A stretch of 64,000 bases of DNA from Arthrobacter sp. S41 (GTDB taxonomy: Bacteria; Actinomycetota; Actinomycetes; Actinomycetales; Micrococcaceae), in assembly GCF_004320535.1 (NCBI RefSeq), contig NZ_SIHY01000001.1:1922001-1986000 (forward strand). Direction: 5' to 3'. This document shows, in pieces, positions 25,681 through 35,297 of this stretch (the stretch's first letter is position 1; every line of letters starts with the position of its first letter). A model generated the notes under the pieces. It did no database searches. It was not told where the DNA came from and saw only the letters and a list, made by a program, of their open reading frames with translations. Both the position numbers and the translations under genes were made by a program.

Positions 25681-26594
25681 GATGCAACCTTGGTGAGTTG
25701 GATAAAAGCGTCTTCAAGGCTCGGGGACGAGATCTCAATATCTCGCGCCCCGAAGTGTTGCAACAGCGCCAGCGTGAACTGATCAGAGTTGGCACATTGG
25801 AATGTGTAGCGCAGCCCTTGACGTTCGGTGATGAAGACCGAATCGTCAAAATTGCGCGCTTGGTCTGCCTGGGATTCAGTAGTGAAACTGGCACTAACTA
25901 CACGGCCAGAGATGAGATGCCGCAATTCTTCTGTTGCCCCATCCGCCACAATTTGTCCTTGGCTCATCAAGACGGTGCGTTGGGCAAAATTTTGGGCTTC
26001 TTCCAAATAGTGAGTGGCAAAAATGATGGTGCGCCCTGCTGTAGCCTCGCTCTGCATCGTTTGCCAGAACTCTCTACGCGCCATCACATCCATGCCAGCG
26101 GTTGGCTCGTCCAAGATCAGCACGTCTGGGTCTGGTAGCAGAGCCAACGCAAATTTGATGCGTTGCTGTTCGCCACCGGAGCATTTGCCAACTTTGCGCT
26201 TGGCAATCTTATTCAGACTAGTTCGTTCCATTACCGAGTCGATTCGCTCTGTGCACTCTTGCATGGCTGCGATGACTTTAATGGTTTCCCTCACGGTCAG
26301 GTCGCGCAGCAGTCCTCCGGTTTGGAGTACTGCCGAAACGTTTCCAGAAGAGATTGCTTGGTGGGGACTGTTACCTAATACTCGGATGGATCCAGACGAG
26401 GGAGAAATCAGCCCTAACATCATGTCGATAGTGGTGGTTTTCCCGGCACCATTTGGGCCCAGTAGCGCGACAATTTGTCCCTGCTCGATTTGAAGGTTTA
26501 TCCCTCTTACTGCCTGAACCGTACTTTTTCCCGACGTGAACGTTTTCTCCACCGCACTCAACGAAATGGCATTGGCCCCAATTATCGTTTCCAT
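25677..26594 (-). CDS. ABC transporter ATP-binding protein (DrrA/CcmA type)
   Basis: 305 residues: Walker A GPNGAGKTT near residue 46, signature CSGGEQQR (Cys replaces the usual Leu), Walker B VLILDEPTAGMD and the switch His in IIFATHYLEEA. A DUF4162-like C-terminal tail is present (SASFTTESQADQARNFD). It is the first gene of a four-gene coupled operon with permease, kinase and regulator, reading 26594 down to 23196. Confidence 0.93.
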   Translation of the reverse strand: METIIGANAISLSAVEKTFTSGKSTVQAVRGINLQIEQGQIVALLGPNGAGKTTTIDMMLGLISPSSGSIRVLGNSPHQAISSGNVSAVLQTGGLLRDLTVRETIKVIAAMQECTERIDSVMERTSLNKIAKRKVGKCSGGEQQRIKFALALLPDPDVLILDEPTAGMDVMARREFWQTMQSEATAGRTIIFATHYLEEAQNFAQRTVLMSQGQIVADGATEELRHLISGRVVSASFTTESQADQARNFDDSVFITERQGLRYTFQCANSDQFTLALLQHFGARDIEISSPSLEDAFIQLTKVAS

Positions 26595-26637
26595 ATTTCT
26601 ATTCTTTGCTTCAGAACAACACCACAGAAGAGCGGAA

Positions 26638-26667
26638 TGTCATGACCTACGCATGACAGTTGTCATG
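26638..26667. promoter_or_regulatory. Probable response-regulator binding site
   Basis: TGTCATG (26638-26644), N7, CATGACA (26652-26658), GT, TGTCATG (26661-26667): an inverted repeat plus a third direct copy, 44 bp before the ABC operon start. NarL-family regulators often bind such arrays just upstream of the operons that encode them. Confidence 0.55.
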
Positions 26668-26912
26668 GCTTCAACAAACTGGTTGCAACAAAACAACCAT
26701 CTGGCCTGAGCTTTAATAAACGCTGTGACTTAGACAACAGTTGGTCGCGAAGTGGACCGAGGCTGTTGGAGTGAGAATTTCACAGAAGTAGTGATCAATG
26801 CCGGTTAGCGATCAAAAGGCCGATCTCTTGCCTTGTGAATCTCCGGTCGAACAAACCTTTCTCTGCCGAGTCCTATGGGAAACTCACAGTGACTTCCCGT
26901 AGGATTTTTTCT

Positions 26913-27614
26913 GTGCTTGATCAAACTTCTTTCCTTTCCACGCTGACGAATTACGCCTCACCAACTATGGGTGCCGCGTTCCTACCGGACTGGCTTAACC
27001 CTGCGGTTTTCCTAGATAACCCAGACCTCGGCCCATGGGTCGTCGTGCTTGTCTGCGCCATCGTTTTCGCTGAGACCGGCTTGCTAGTTGGCTTCTTCCT
27101 ACCTGGTGACTCAATGCTTTTCACCGTGGGTATGCTCATCGCAACTGGCACCATCCACATCCCACTGTGGCTCTTCGCGCTAGCAATCTTCATCAGCGCT
27201 TTTGCAGGAGATCAAACTGGATTCATGATTGGCAGGAAGTCCGGCCCGGCAATCTTCAACAAGCCTGACTCACGCTTCTTCTCGCAGAAGAACGTAGAAC
27301 GCGCCCACGAATTCTTCGAAAAGTTCGGTGGCCGCGCAGTGATCCTCGCACGCTTTGTCCCAGTGGTACGTACCTTCGTCCCGGTCATTGCCGGTGTTGC
27401 GAAGATGGACCACAAGACTTTCGCCACCTTCAACCTGATCGGCGCAGCCCTATGGGGTATCGGCGTCACCATGCTGGGTTACTGGCTGGGACAGTTCACC
27501 TGGATCGAAGAAAATATCGACATCATCTTCATCTTGATCGTGCTGGTCTCGGTCATCCCGATCGGTATTGAATTGCTCAAGTCCCGCAAGCCAAGCAAGA
27601 ACATCGAAGACTAA
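26913..27614 (+). CDS. DedA-family membrane protein
   Basis: 233 residues from a GTG at 26913 that follows AGGA; a GTG at 26835 and an ATG at 26967 are alternatives. Family features are FAETGLLVGFFLPGDSMLF near the start, GDQTGFMIGRKSG, and the re-entrant motif GRAVILARFVPVVRTFVPVIAG. DedA proteins act in membrane phospholipid flipping and envelope homeostasis. Apparently monocistronic and convergent with the DUF2695 gene (3 bp apart). The 26595-26912 gap otherwise holds only the regulatory repeat. Confidence 0.88.
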   Translation: MLDQTSFLSTLTNYASPTMGAAFLPDWLNPAVFLDNPDLGPWVVVLVCAIVFAETGLLVGFFLPGDSMLFTVGMLIATGTIHIPLWLFALAIFISAFAGDQTGFMIGRKSGPAIFNKPDSRFFSQKNVERAHEFFEKFGGRAVILARFVPVVRTFVPVIAGVAKMDHKTFATFNLIGAALWGIGVTMLGYWLGQFTWIEENIDIIFILIVLVSVIPIGIELLKSRKPSKNIED

Positions 27615-27617
27615 TTT

Positions 27618-27974
27618 CTAAGCACTTCGGCGGCTAAAACGACCGCCACCCCACTGTACGCCGCGGCGCATCAACCAGTTCTCACACGGTTGGATTGTGC
27701 CGCGGCGTACTCCTTTACAGACCAAATCTTCGCCCGCATCAATCAAACGCATGGCCTGGGTAGATGCTGGCCGCACCGCGTTGAGCAACACCTCGCAGTC
27801 GCAATACCCGCCCAACAACCGCATCTTTTTCTCCAGTGCACTGGCCCGCGGGGCGCATTGGTCCCGGTAGTGACTGAGCATCTGCAGGGTCCCATCGCAG
27901 GACTGCGACCCGGCAACCCGGTACAGATAACAAGGCAGACATTCGTGTTCAACCGGTAATGGCAGCTGGGACAT
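27618..27974 (-). CDS. DUF2695 domain protein
   Basis: 118 residues matching DUF2695: CLPCY (Cys12, Cys15) then a central CDGTLQ, APRASALEKK and GYCDCEVLLNAV. The paired Cys residues suggest metal binding or redox sensitivity, but no function is established. Clear Shine-Dalgarno (AAGGAG) before the ATG. It lies downstream of the aminotransferase terminator, so it likely has its own promoter. Confidence 0.83.
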   Translation of the reverse strand: MSQLPLPVEHECLPCYLYRVAGSQSCDGTLQMLSHYRDQCAPRASALEKKMRLLGGYCDCEVLLNAVRPASTQAMRLIDAGEDLVCKGVRRGTIQPCENWLMRRGVQWGGGRFSRRSA

Positions 27975-27991
27975 CAGAACTCCTTAAAGAC

Positions 27992-28031
27992 GTAATGGCA
28001 GGAGCAACCAATTTGTTGCTCCTGCCATTAC
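27992..28031 (-). terminator. Terminator of the aminotransferase gene
   Basis: A perfect 17-bp stem (27992-28008 with 28015-28031) and a 6-nt loop; on the minus strand the stem is followed by GTCTTT. It lies 52 bp after the aminotransferase stop. Confidence 0.85.
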
Positions 28032-28082
28032 TTTCCAGCTTTGAGCCGGCCCAGCACGCTAAGGCTCACGAGTTGTGGACAT

Positions 28083-29279
28083 CTATGCTCCAGCAAGGCT
28101 CTGCCGCAAGAAGGCATCTACTCGTTCCAGAGCCTCAGCTACTTGCTCATATCCGGCGGCAAAAGACAGCCGGATAAACAGGTGACCTTCAAACGGATCA
28201 AAGTCTCCACCAGGGGTCAGAGCAACATGTGCGTGCTCAAGGACTGCCTGAGAATACTCGCTAGCCGAACCAAAATGTTCCAGTACTTCCGGAGCCAACC
28301 GTCCGTAGAGGTAGAACGCGCCATCAGCCGGTGCGGCTTCAGCGATTCCTAGCCTCTTCAGGTTTTCAAGAACCAGAGTGCGAGTGCGAGCGAACTCTTC
28401 AACTCTTTGGTTTGCTTCCTTCAGACTCTCCTGCGTAAATGCGGCAACCGCAGCTCGCTGCGCTGGCGCAGGTGCGCACAACGCAAGATTGGAAGCCAAG
28501 GCGTCAACGGCTGACAGCAGATCGTCGGGAACAACCATCCAGCCCAGCCGCCAACCAGTCATTCCCCAATATTTAGAGAAGGATGAGACAACAATGGACG
28601 TCTCGGAGAACTCCCATGAGGTGTGCCCCTTACGCTCAGGATCAAACTCGATGCCGTGATAAATCTCGTCGCTGATTAACCGAACCCCATTGGATTCGCA
28701 CCACGTAGCCAACTCGTTCAGCTCCTCGGAACTGAACATGGTTCCGGTGGGATTATTTGGCGAGGCGACTACTAGCCCATCCAAACGGCCATGCTCATTT
28801 TTGGCCTGTTCCAAGTTGGCGATAGTCGGCTGGAAGCGTTGTTCTGCGTTGGTAGGAAGATCCACTACCTTCAGGCCCAGCGCTCTGAGGATGTTGGCGT
28901 AGGCCGGGTAGCCCGGACGTGCCAGTGCGACGACATCTCCGGCATCAAAGGCCGCGAGGAACGCCAGCTGGAAAGCACCCGAGGAGCCAGTGGTCATCAC
29001 GAAGTTCTTCGCCGGAATCTGCACGCCGTAAGAATTGCGGTAATGCTCGGCGAGGGCTTGGCGGGTTTCAGCCAAACCAGCAGTAGAGGTGTACCCAAAG
29101 TCGGCCTGCTCAGCGTGCAGTTGCGCCGCAAGCCCATTGACCGCAGCCGGTGCTCCCCCACCAGGTTCGCCGACGCATAAGGAGATCACGTCGTGACCCG
29201 CTTGGCGCATTGTGGAAACCTGATCAACTATTTGCATCACTTCAAAGGGAGCAACTTGGGCGCGCTGGGATACCTGCAC
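28083..29279 (-). CDS. PLP-dependent aminotransferase, class I/II
   Basis: 398 residues of fold type I. The PLP lysine is in SSFSKYWGMTGWRLGW; SPNNPTG, SDEIYHG and the C-terminal Arg in FIRLSFA are also present. It is of the aspartate/alanine aminotransferase group; which amino donor it uses is not evident. The GTG start at 29279 is preceded by GAGGA at good spacing. Monocistronic, with a strong terminator. Confidence 0.93.
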   Translation of the reverse strand: MQVSQRAQVAPFEVMQIVDQVSTMRQAGHDVISLCVGEPGGGAPAAVNGLAAQLHAEQADFGYTSTAGLAETRQALAEHYRNSYGVQIPAKNFVMTTGSSGAFQLAFLAAFDAGDVVALARPGYPAYANILRALGLKVVDLPTNAEQRFQPTIANLEQAKNEHGRLDGLVVASPNNPTGTMFSSEELNELATWCESNGVRLISDEIYHGIEFDPERKGHTSWEFSETSIVVSSFSKYWGMTGWRLGWMVVPDDLLSAVDALASNLALCAPAPAQRAAVAAFTQESLKEANQRVEEFARTRTLVLENLKRLGIAEAAPADGAFYLYGRLAPEVLEHFGSASEYSQAVLEHAHVALTPGGDFDPFEGHLFIRLSFAAGYEQVAEALERVDAFLRQSLAGA

Positions 29280-29415
29280 TTTTTGTCCTCACTACTTGCA
29301 CTCGCGCTTGACCTGCGCCTAACTCTCAGCCTCCAACGCTACACCGGCTGGCCTTGAGCCAAGCGCATAGTGCCAATCAGTCGTCCACTTCATCTTGAGA
29401 TCTTGATCCTGAGCA

Positions 29416-29682
29416 CTACTCAAGCGTCGGCGCATCTACAGGCAACTCGAGCAGGACCTGACGAAGTTCGGCCGTTTTAGCTTCAATGGCTGCGCGGCTG
29501 CGCGGGTCGACCTCGCGTGCTTCCGTTCGGACTCGTAGCCATTCCTCGCGCCAATGATTCGCTTCACGCTCGGTTGCAGCTTCCCTTTGCCAAGCCGAAT
29601 ATCTGCCGACAATTTGTGTCGTCAATTCGCGCATGACGTCGTAAATCATCGGGTCAAAATTCTGGTCATCATTCTGATTCAT
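29416..29682 (-). CDS. Small hypothetical protein
   Basis: 88 residues, charged and probably all-helical (REANHWREEWLRVRTEA), with no signal or membrane segment. The ATG follows AAGGGGA, which supports a real gene. I do not recognise the family. It is divergent from the next small gene. Confidence 0.65.
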   Translation of the reverse strand: MNQNDDQNFDPMIYDVMRELTTQIVGRYSAWQREAATEREANHWREEWLRVRTEAREVDPRSRAAIEAKTAELRQVLLELPVDAPTLE

Positions 29683-29836
29683 ACCATCCCCTTATCCCTA
29701 CTTCACCAAATCTATCAAGGCGTAGAGATCAGAGCTTTATTGCGGCCGGGCAACTGACCATCAAGGACGAGTATGGTGGACTATTAACGCAGACGGCAGG
29801 ATTCTGCCCCGACAACGCAGAGAGCAAAGGCAACAC

Positions 29837-30094
29837 ATGAGCAAGCAAAAAGTATTCCAAGCCGTCGTCGGCAAAGAAGGCGGCTGGTGGAACATCTGGG
29901 TCCCGGAAATTGATCAGGTAACCTGCACCCGAAAGTCACGCAAGATTGCTGGCTATACCCGCACCCTGATTGCAGCGGTGCTTGGTATTCCGGAATCGTC
30001 CTTCCGCGTTGAGCGCGAATTGGTCTCCGCCGAAGAATTTGAGCGTCGCTTCACTGCGGCCGCTCGCAACGTTGACTCGCAGGAAAAGCTGTAG
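29837..30094 (+). CDS. Small protein, possibly HicB-like fold
   Basis: 85 residues. The start FQAVVGKEGGWWNIWVPEIDQVTCTRK resembles the beta-strand part of HicB-type domains (x-W-x-V-x-V-P-E-...-T), followed by a helix and an acidic tail (residues abbreviated). No HicA partner is adjacent, so a toxin-antitoxin role is not supported. It is followed by a strong terminator, consistent with a stand-alone gene. Confidence 0.7.
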   Translation: MSKQKVFQAVVGKEGGWWNIWVPEIDQVTCTRKSRKIAGYTRTLIAAVLGIPESSFRVERELVSAEEFERRFTAAARNVDSQEKL

Positions 30095-30120
30095 CTTCCA
30101 GCTCACTGAGCTTAACTAAA

Positions 30121-30153
30121 AAAAATCGGGACCCTTTCGGGTCCCGATTTTTT
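30121..30153. terminator. Bidirectional rho-independent terminator
   Basis: A-rich flank, stem TCGGGACCC/GGGTCCCGA with TTTC loop, then six T. Being symmetric, it can serve both the 85-residue gene (plus) and rlmN (minus), whose stops flank it. Confidence 0.93.
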
Positions 30154-30159
30154 CTTTGC

Positions 30160-31458
30160 TTACTTGTCGCCGTCAGCTGCGAGCTGGCCGCATGCTCCGT
30201 CGATTTCCTTGCCGCGAGTATCACGCAAGGTGGTTGGAACACCCAACTCATCGAGGCGACGCACAAACTTGGAAGTGATGTCCGGTTCGCTTCGGGTCCA
30301 GATGGAACCCGGTACTGGGTTCAACGGAATTGGGTTCACGTGAACCCATCCGCGACCGCGAGCGTTGAGCTTCTTGGCTAGCATTTCTGCACGCCACTCG
30401 TGGTCGTTCATGTCCTTGATCAACGCGTACTCAATTGAGACACGACGTCCGGTCTTCACGTAGTAGTCAAACGCGGCATCCAATGCCTCATCGACCTTCC
30501 AACGTGAGTTCACTGGGATCAGCTCATCGCGCAGCTCATCATCTGGTGCGTGCAGCGACAGAGCGAAGGTCACTGGGACGTTCTCTTCTGTCAGCTTGCG
30601 GATGGCAGGAACCAAACCAACGGTGGAGAGGGTAATGCCGCGAGCACTCATACCCAGGCCTTCAGGAGCTTCAGCGACCATGCGGTGAACGGCGTTCATG
30701 ACGCGCTTGTAGTTAGCCAGTGGCTCACCCATACCCATGAACACGATGTTGCCAACGCGCTCCTCTGGGTGCTGCTGTCCACCCAGACCGCCTTCGGCGA
30801 TCACGCGGTTAGCCTGAACGATCTGGTCCAGGATCTCAGCGGTGGACATATTGCGAGTCAGGCCCGCCTGTCCGGTGGCGCAGAATGGGCAGTTCATGCC
30901 ACAACCGCACTGCGAAGAGATGCACAGGGTGATGCGGTTTGGGTAACGCATCAATACGGATTCAACGAGCGAACCGTCAAAGAGACGCCAAAGGAACTTG
31001 ATGGTCTTGCCATCATCGGTCTCTAGGCGCTTAACCTCGGTGAGCAGCTTCGGGAACATGGCCTCGGCCAGTTCCGCACGGCGCTCCTTAGGAAGATCAC
31101 TCATCTTCTCAGGATCGGTGGTGTAGTGCTGGAAGTAGTGCACCGAAAGCTGCTTAGCGCGGAATCCTGGCAGACCCAGTTCCTTCAGCTTGGCCTGACG
31201 CTCAGCTAGCGACAGGTCGGCTAGGTGCGTTGGCGGCTGGGAGACGCGGCGCTTGGTCGCGAACTGTAGTTCGGGACGACCATCGGCACCCATCTCCTGC
31301 TTCCAACCTTCAGCGGTTGGGATGACCTGGGCGCGCCCTTCGGCGTCGGCTCGGGACTTGGAGATGCGCAGCTGCTGGGCGCGCTGAGCTGCGGCCTGCT
31401 CGGTGCGCAGTGCCTTGCGTTCGTCAGCGGAAAGTGGGGTGGAATCGATGGAAGTCAT
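30160..31458 (-). CDS. rlmN: 23S rRNA/tRNA adenine C2-methyltransferase RlmN
   Basis: 432 residues. A radical-SAM enzyme that methylates C2 of A2503 in 23S rRNA and A37 of some tRNAs. The [4Fe-4S] motif is Cys186-x3-Cys190-x2-Cys193 ([10 protein letters not shown]), followed by [20 protein letters not shown] and the C-terminal resolving Cys in IDGACGQL. An N-terminal extension of about 75 residues (basic and Glu-rich) precedes the core, as in other Actinobacteria. Apparently monocistronic. Confidence 0.96.
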   Translation of the reverse strand: MTSIDSTPLSADERKALRTEQAAAQRAQQLRISKSRADAEGRAQVIPTAEGWKQEMGADGRPELQFATKRRVSQPPTHLADLSLAERQAKLKELGLPGFRAKQLSVHYFQHYTTDPEKMSDLPKERRAELAEAMFPKLLTEVKRLETDDGKTIKFLWRLFDGSLVESVLMRYPNRITLCISSQCGCGMNCPFCATGQAGLTRNMSTAEILDQIVQANRVIAEGGLGGQQHPEERVGNIVFMGMGEPLANYKRVMNAVHRMVAEAPEGLGMSARGITLSTVGLVPAIRKLTEENVPVTFALSLHAPDDELRDELIPVNSRWKVDEALDAAFDYYVKTGRRVSIEYALIKDMNDHEWRAEMLAKKLNARGRGWVHVNPIPLNPVPGSIWTRSEPDITSKFVRRLDELGVPTTLRDTRGKEIDGACGQLAADGDK

Positions 31459-31569
31459 TACTACCTATTGTTTCACGTATCGGAAGCGTCTTGGCGGTGA
31501 GTTTGGGCACGCGCTAATGGTGCTGCACCGTCAGCTTAGCGACAATGCAGCACCAATTGATTCGAGCGG

Positions 31570-32166
31570 CTAGTACTTGTAGGTTTCTTTCACCTGTTCA
31601 ATCTTTCCCACGCTGCCAGCCAGGTCCAATTCACCGACTTGACCACTGGTGACCACGGCAGGACGTTCCCTATCGGTGCGAACGTATCCGTCCTGCCGGT
31701 CCTTCGTGGTCACGAGATCACCGGTGGCCTGCATGGTGAAGTTCAGCTGTCGAGCTTGGCCCCAGATCGGCTCACCTGATTCAGTTTCACCTTCGTAGAC
31801 GCGAACCGTTGAATCAACCGTGGCCTGTGACAGCTTCTTATTGATGCTGACATCAGCGGCGTAGCCATACATGCCAACTATCCCCACTTCTTCACACCCG
31901 CTGTCCGGATCCCATGATGGAAGTTGACCCTCAGGGCAGTTGAAGCTCACCACCGAAACGTCACTAAAGCCGTCGGTGTTCCCGGAAAATCCGATCAGGT
32001 GCGAGGTGCCAGTGAACCCTTCTAGTTCCCCCACCTGCGCAATCTCGGCAGTGGCCCAGGTGACGTTGCTCTTTTCAGGTGGCGCTGCAGAGGCAGGTGC
32101 GAATGCGGTCACTGCTAGCGCGAGCGCCCCAGCTGCGGACAGAACTCCGCGAATCTTCGTATTCAT
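31570..32166 (-). CDS. Secreted hypothetical protein
   Basis: 198 residues from the ATG at 32166 (AAGGGAA upstream). A Sec signal peptide (to about residue 28, ASAAPPEKS) leads to a mature protein with two Cys (FNCPEG, SGCEE) that could form a disulfide, and a beta-rich sequence with a conserved-looking VGIVGMYGYAADVSINKKL. I do not recognise the family. Extracellular location is the only firm inference. Confidence 0.75.
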   Translation of the reverse strand: MNTKIRGVLSAAGALALAVTAFAPASAAPPEKSNVTWATAEIAQVGELEGFTGTSHLIGFSGNTDGFSDVSVVSFNCPEGQLPSWDPDSGCEEVGIVGMYGYAADVSINKKLSQATVDSTVRVYEGETESGEPIWGQARQLNFTMQATGDLVTTKDRQDGYVRTDRERPAVVTSGQVGELDLAGSVGKIEQVKETYKY

Positions 32167-32522
32167 GCTGATTCCCTTCTTTCTCCGCATGCGCCGTTGC
32201 ACGCGAATGTAGGCTCAGCCAGTCTCCAACTCCTCACACCATTAATGCAATAGATTGATATAACAGTTACGGTTCCTAGACCTACCAGCGGTCAGAAAAG
32301 CGAATTTGGCATAACTAAATTTCGCGTCGTCATGTCGGTTCGAAGCCACGAAGTTCCGTCGCTGATTCAAGACACTCATTCGACTCCCGTCAGTGGAATC
32401 CATGGCTGGCCACTGCAGGGAGAATTCCGGTGGGAGCGAGGACCCAAAAGGCAGATCCGTTCACGTAAGTGATCAAAACGAGTCGTAGTTGTTATGACCT
32501 AGTTACCCGCCACCGGGGTTTT
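32167..32522. other. 356-bp intergenic region, nothing recognised
   Basis: Upstream region of the secreted-protein gene. It holds AT-rich stretches that could contain its promoter (TATATC around 32260 on the minus strand) and a short CAGTGG/CCACTG inverted repeat near 32390-32420. No tRNA, small ORF with a ribosome-binding site, or mobile remnant was found. Confidence 0.5.
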
Positions 32523-33185
32523 CTACTTGGATCCCGTCGCGGGAGGGATGACTTGCGCGCTGGTGATGATCGCATTCATCTCGGCCACAGCCCGCTGGGC
32601 AGAATCTGCTGCCGGCGAGTCTTGGGCTAGTTCAGCGATACGCGTTTGTGCTTGCCCGGAACTCATCGGAGAGATCTCATCGGCTAGTACTTTTTGAGCG
32701 ATTCCCAATGCTTGCAGGATTGCTAGCACCGTGGTGTCACTGATCCCCGAAGGCCGCTTGCCGTGGATCTGGGCGCTGAAATCCGCGCGCATCTGACGCT
32801 CAATTTGTTCGTTGAGAATATTGACCCGCTCTTTACCCAAACCGAGCATTGTCCGCGAACCGTATTCAACGATGCCCTGCTTGGCTAAAGAATCGGTAAC
32901 CCGACGAACATTGCACAGACCTGGAATCTTGACCGCAGCGTCTAAGGTGAGACTGCCCTTTTTCTCCAACTTTTCCAGCGAAGAAGCCAAGACCGGATCC
33001 GGGCAAGGACCGGCGCCAATGAGTTTGATCCGTGGAACCGTGTCATCACTGAGCGCAACCCGTCCAGCAATCATTAAGTCAGAAAGTACTGCGGCATTCA
33101 TCCCGTAGCCGGCAGCTGTCATCACCGCTTCGGGCTTCTGTTGATTATCGGCCATCAGTAGGTAGAGCTTTTCTGAGATCAGCAT
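32523..33185 (-). CDS. GOLPH3/VPS74 (GPP34) family protein
   Basis: 220 residues starting MLISEKLYLLM, the usual opening of bacterial GPP34 proteins, with helical repeats, RVTDSLAKQGIVEYGSR and a beta-hairpin. Eukaryotic relatives bind PI4P at Golgi membranes; the role of the abundant actinobacterial versions is unknown, but peripheral membrane association is likely. It is monocistronic. Confidence 0.85.
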   Translation of the reverse strand: MLISEKLYLLMADNQQKPEAVMTAAGYGMNAAVLSDLMIAGRVALSDDTVPRIKLIGAGPCPDPVLASSLEKLEKKGSLTLDAAVKIPGLCNVRRVTDSLAKQGIVEYGSRTMLGLGKERVNILNEQIERQMRADFSAQIHGKRPSGISDTTVLAILQALGIAQKVLADEISPMSSGQAQTRIAELAQDSPAADSAQRAVAEMNAIITSAQVIPPATGSK

Positions 33186-33238
33186 GCCTACAGGCTACCT
33201 ACCCGACCAATGCTCAGTCCTCAGCATTTCGACGGATA

Positions 33239-34438
33239 TTAGGAACTAATTTTTGTCGCAGAGTCTTGCGAAAAACCGGCAGGTTCACGTTCTTCACCAT
33301 CTCGGGTCATCGCCGCTGTGGTACGAATGAACACCGAGATCCACGCAAACATGATGGCTACGACGGAGAGTTCAAACCCGGTCAAGTTGTAGTAAGCCCA
33401 GTCATTCCACAGCAGGAAGGCCACCCAAACTGCACCAACAGCCGCATAGGACATCAGATGGAATACGGCAGGATAACCCGGCAGCAAGACTGCCGTACCT
33501 GCCAAAAGGATGATCATTGCTACCGAAGCGAGCTGCACAAATACCGAATGTATTTCCATAGACACATTCACCGGCACCAGACCGATCCCGATAATGCCCA
33601 CGGCCACCACTACCAAGCACCAGCGCACAATCCTTGGACGGGGACGTAGTTTCCGTGCAAGTTTATATCTGCGTAGTGCTGGTCGGCAGCGATAGGTCCG
33701 AGAGAGCAACATAAGATCACGGGTGAGGAACTCGGTGAAGGCCGCCAAGACCAAACCCGAAATGATCAGCGTCAGGTTAAACGTCCAGAAGGATCCTCGG
33801 CCAGCCTGCGCAGTACCCAAGAAGGAAAACATGCTGCGCCACCAGCCTTGTTCTTCAGCCAGCAACATGCTGATCAAAACACCGGCGGCCATGAAGATTC
33901 CCAAGACCACCGAGAGCGTTTCAGCACTCGTACGAGCGGTGGCCACCAAGCATAGGTAGGCCGTCAATCCAGTCACCGCGCTGACCGCCAACGCCCCAGC
34001 AAGAACATCAAGGTGCAAACCAAAAAATGCTTGTTGGAACAGGTGGAAGACCACCAAAATGATCATGGCTGAGCTGGCCATATGCACCAGGATCAACCCG
34101 ATACCGGTGACCAATTGGCGCCATACCGGGATGCGCCGCAACCACGGTTCGCGATATCTAAGGATCGAACGGAAAGCATAGGCACTACTTGATGCTGCTG
34201 CGGTTGCACCGCAGACCGCCGATACAAAGCCCACCGACCAACGTCCAAAAAGTGCGGGACGTTCACCGGCAAAGAAGATCAGCGCCGCGGTCAGGCCAAA
34301 AAGAGAACAGAACAGTCCGGCCCACAGCGCACGCCGCTCAATAGCAAGCTCGCTGATCCGGCGGTTAGCTGGGACTTCGGAATACTGGTATGGCACGTGT
34401 TCTATTCTCTCATTACCGTAGAGAAACTGTCGTGGCAC
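33239..34438 (-). CDS. Polytopic membrane protein of unknown function
   Basis: 399 residues, about nine hydrophobic segments, with a basic cytoplasmic loop (RRYKLARKLRPRPRIVRW) in the middle and a charged C-terminal tail. It shows a loose DUF998-like pattern (PGYPAVFHLMSYAAVG). The GTG at 34438 is 9 nt after the upstream stop; a GTG at 34396 behind GAGAG is also possible. It is probably co-transcribed with the TauE/SafE gene. No substrate can be inferred. Confidence 0.8.
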   Translation of the reverse strand: MPRQFLYGNERIEHVPYQYSEVPANRRISELAIERRALWAGLFCSLFGLTAALIFFAGERPALFGRWSVGFVSAVCGATAAASSSAYAFRSILRYREPWLRRIPVWRQLVTGIGLILVHMASSAMIILVVFHLFQQAFFGLHLDVLAGALAVSAVTGLTAYLCLVATARTSAETLSVVLGIFMAAGVLISMLLAEEQGWWRSMFSFLGTAQAGRGSFWTFNLTLIISGLVLAAFTEFLTRDLMLLSRTYRCRPALRRYKLARKLRPRPRIVRWCLVVVAVGIIGIGLVPVNVSMEIHSVFVQLASVAMIILLAGTAVLLPGYPAVFHLMSYAAVGAVWVAFLLWNDWAYYNLTGFELSVVAIMFAWISVFIRTTAAMTRDGEEREPAGFSQDSATKISS

Positions 34439-34447
34439 CGCTAGCCA

Positions 34448-35197
34448 TCAGCGAGCTGCGAGCGCGGTGATTCCTTCAACCATCAGACTCAGCGCACCGG
34501 CAAAGGCAATCAGCACAACAAATGCGCGACTGTATTTGGACGGGATCTTTGGTGCCAAATAATTACCCAGCAAGATGCCTATCAGCATGGCAGTGAAACA
34601 ACCGATCCACTGACCAGCGGGTAAATGTGGCAGTCCGCCTTTAGCTACCAAGGAGGTGCACGAGAGCACCAGGAAATACAGCTGCACCGAGACAGCGAAT
34701 TGGCGTTGTGGCCAACGACTGGCCACCGCGTAGCCGGCAATGGCAGGACCCGAGACCCCTGCGGTCACCGACATAAACCCAGAGACTGCGCCGGCGCCAA
34801 TAGCCAGTGACTTGCCTTGGGCCGCGGGAAGGTTGCGGATCATAAAGCTAGAACCCAGTGCCAAAAACACCATCAGAGCAATGCCAATGGATAACCACGG
34901 ACCCTGAACTCGGGCTGCTACCCAGGCACCGGGAATGGTCATGAGCATTGCCGGAATCAAGATCAGTGCAACCTTTTTGTATTGCACCTTTCGGAAGACC
35001 TGAACAAAAATCATCAGGCTACTACACGCTCCGAGCAGGTTGACCAAGGTAATTCCTGCATGCGGTCCGAGTAGCAAGACCAAGAATGGGGAGGCCACCA
35101 TGGCGAAGCCCATTCCGGAGATGCGCTGAGTGGAGGCTCCAAGGAATACTGCTGCTACCAGCAAAAGCACCGTTGCTAATTCCCCGCTCAAACCCAC
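34448..35197 (-). CDS. TauE/SafE-family anion exporter
   Basis: 249 residues with about eight membrane segments and the family pattern LVAAVFLGASTQRISGMGFA, GPHAGITLVNLLG and TAGVSGPAIAGY. The family exports sulfite, organosulfonates or related anions. It is divergent from the sarcosine-oxidase-type gene and probably in an operon with the downstream membrane protein. Confidence 0.9.
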   Translation of the reverse strand: MGLSGELATVLLLVAAVFLGASTQRISGMGFAMVASPFLVLLLGPHAGITLVNLLGACSSLMIFVQVFRKVQYKKVALILIPAMLMTIPGAWVAARVQGPWLSIGIALMVFLALGSSFMIRNLPAAQGKSLAIGAGAVSGFMSVTAGVSGPAIAGYAVASRWPQRQFAVSVQLYFLVLSCTSLVAKGGLPHLPAGQWIGCFTAMLIGILLGNYLAPKIPSKYSRAFVVLIAFAGALSLMVEGITALAAR

Positions 35198-35297
35198 TCT
35201 TCCTCTGTGTCTTTGGATGTCCTGACTATTACGTTAGCCCAGCGAGAATACGACTCATTGCGCAGCTAGGCACTGACTAAGGTTTTAAGCTTTAAAC

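Noticed and set aside
27992-28031. Long inverted repeat considered as an IS or MITE end
   Set aside because: Single hairpin with short loop directly after a stop codon; no target duplication or second copy, so it is a terminator. The same reasoning applies to 40934-40980 and 45400-45443.
29837-30094. HicB antitoxin of a HicAB pair
   Set aside because: Only a loose similarity to the strand pattern and no HicA-type gene on either side.
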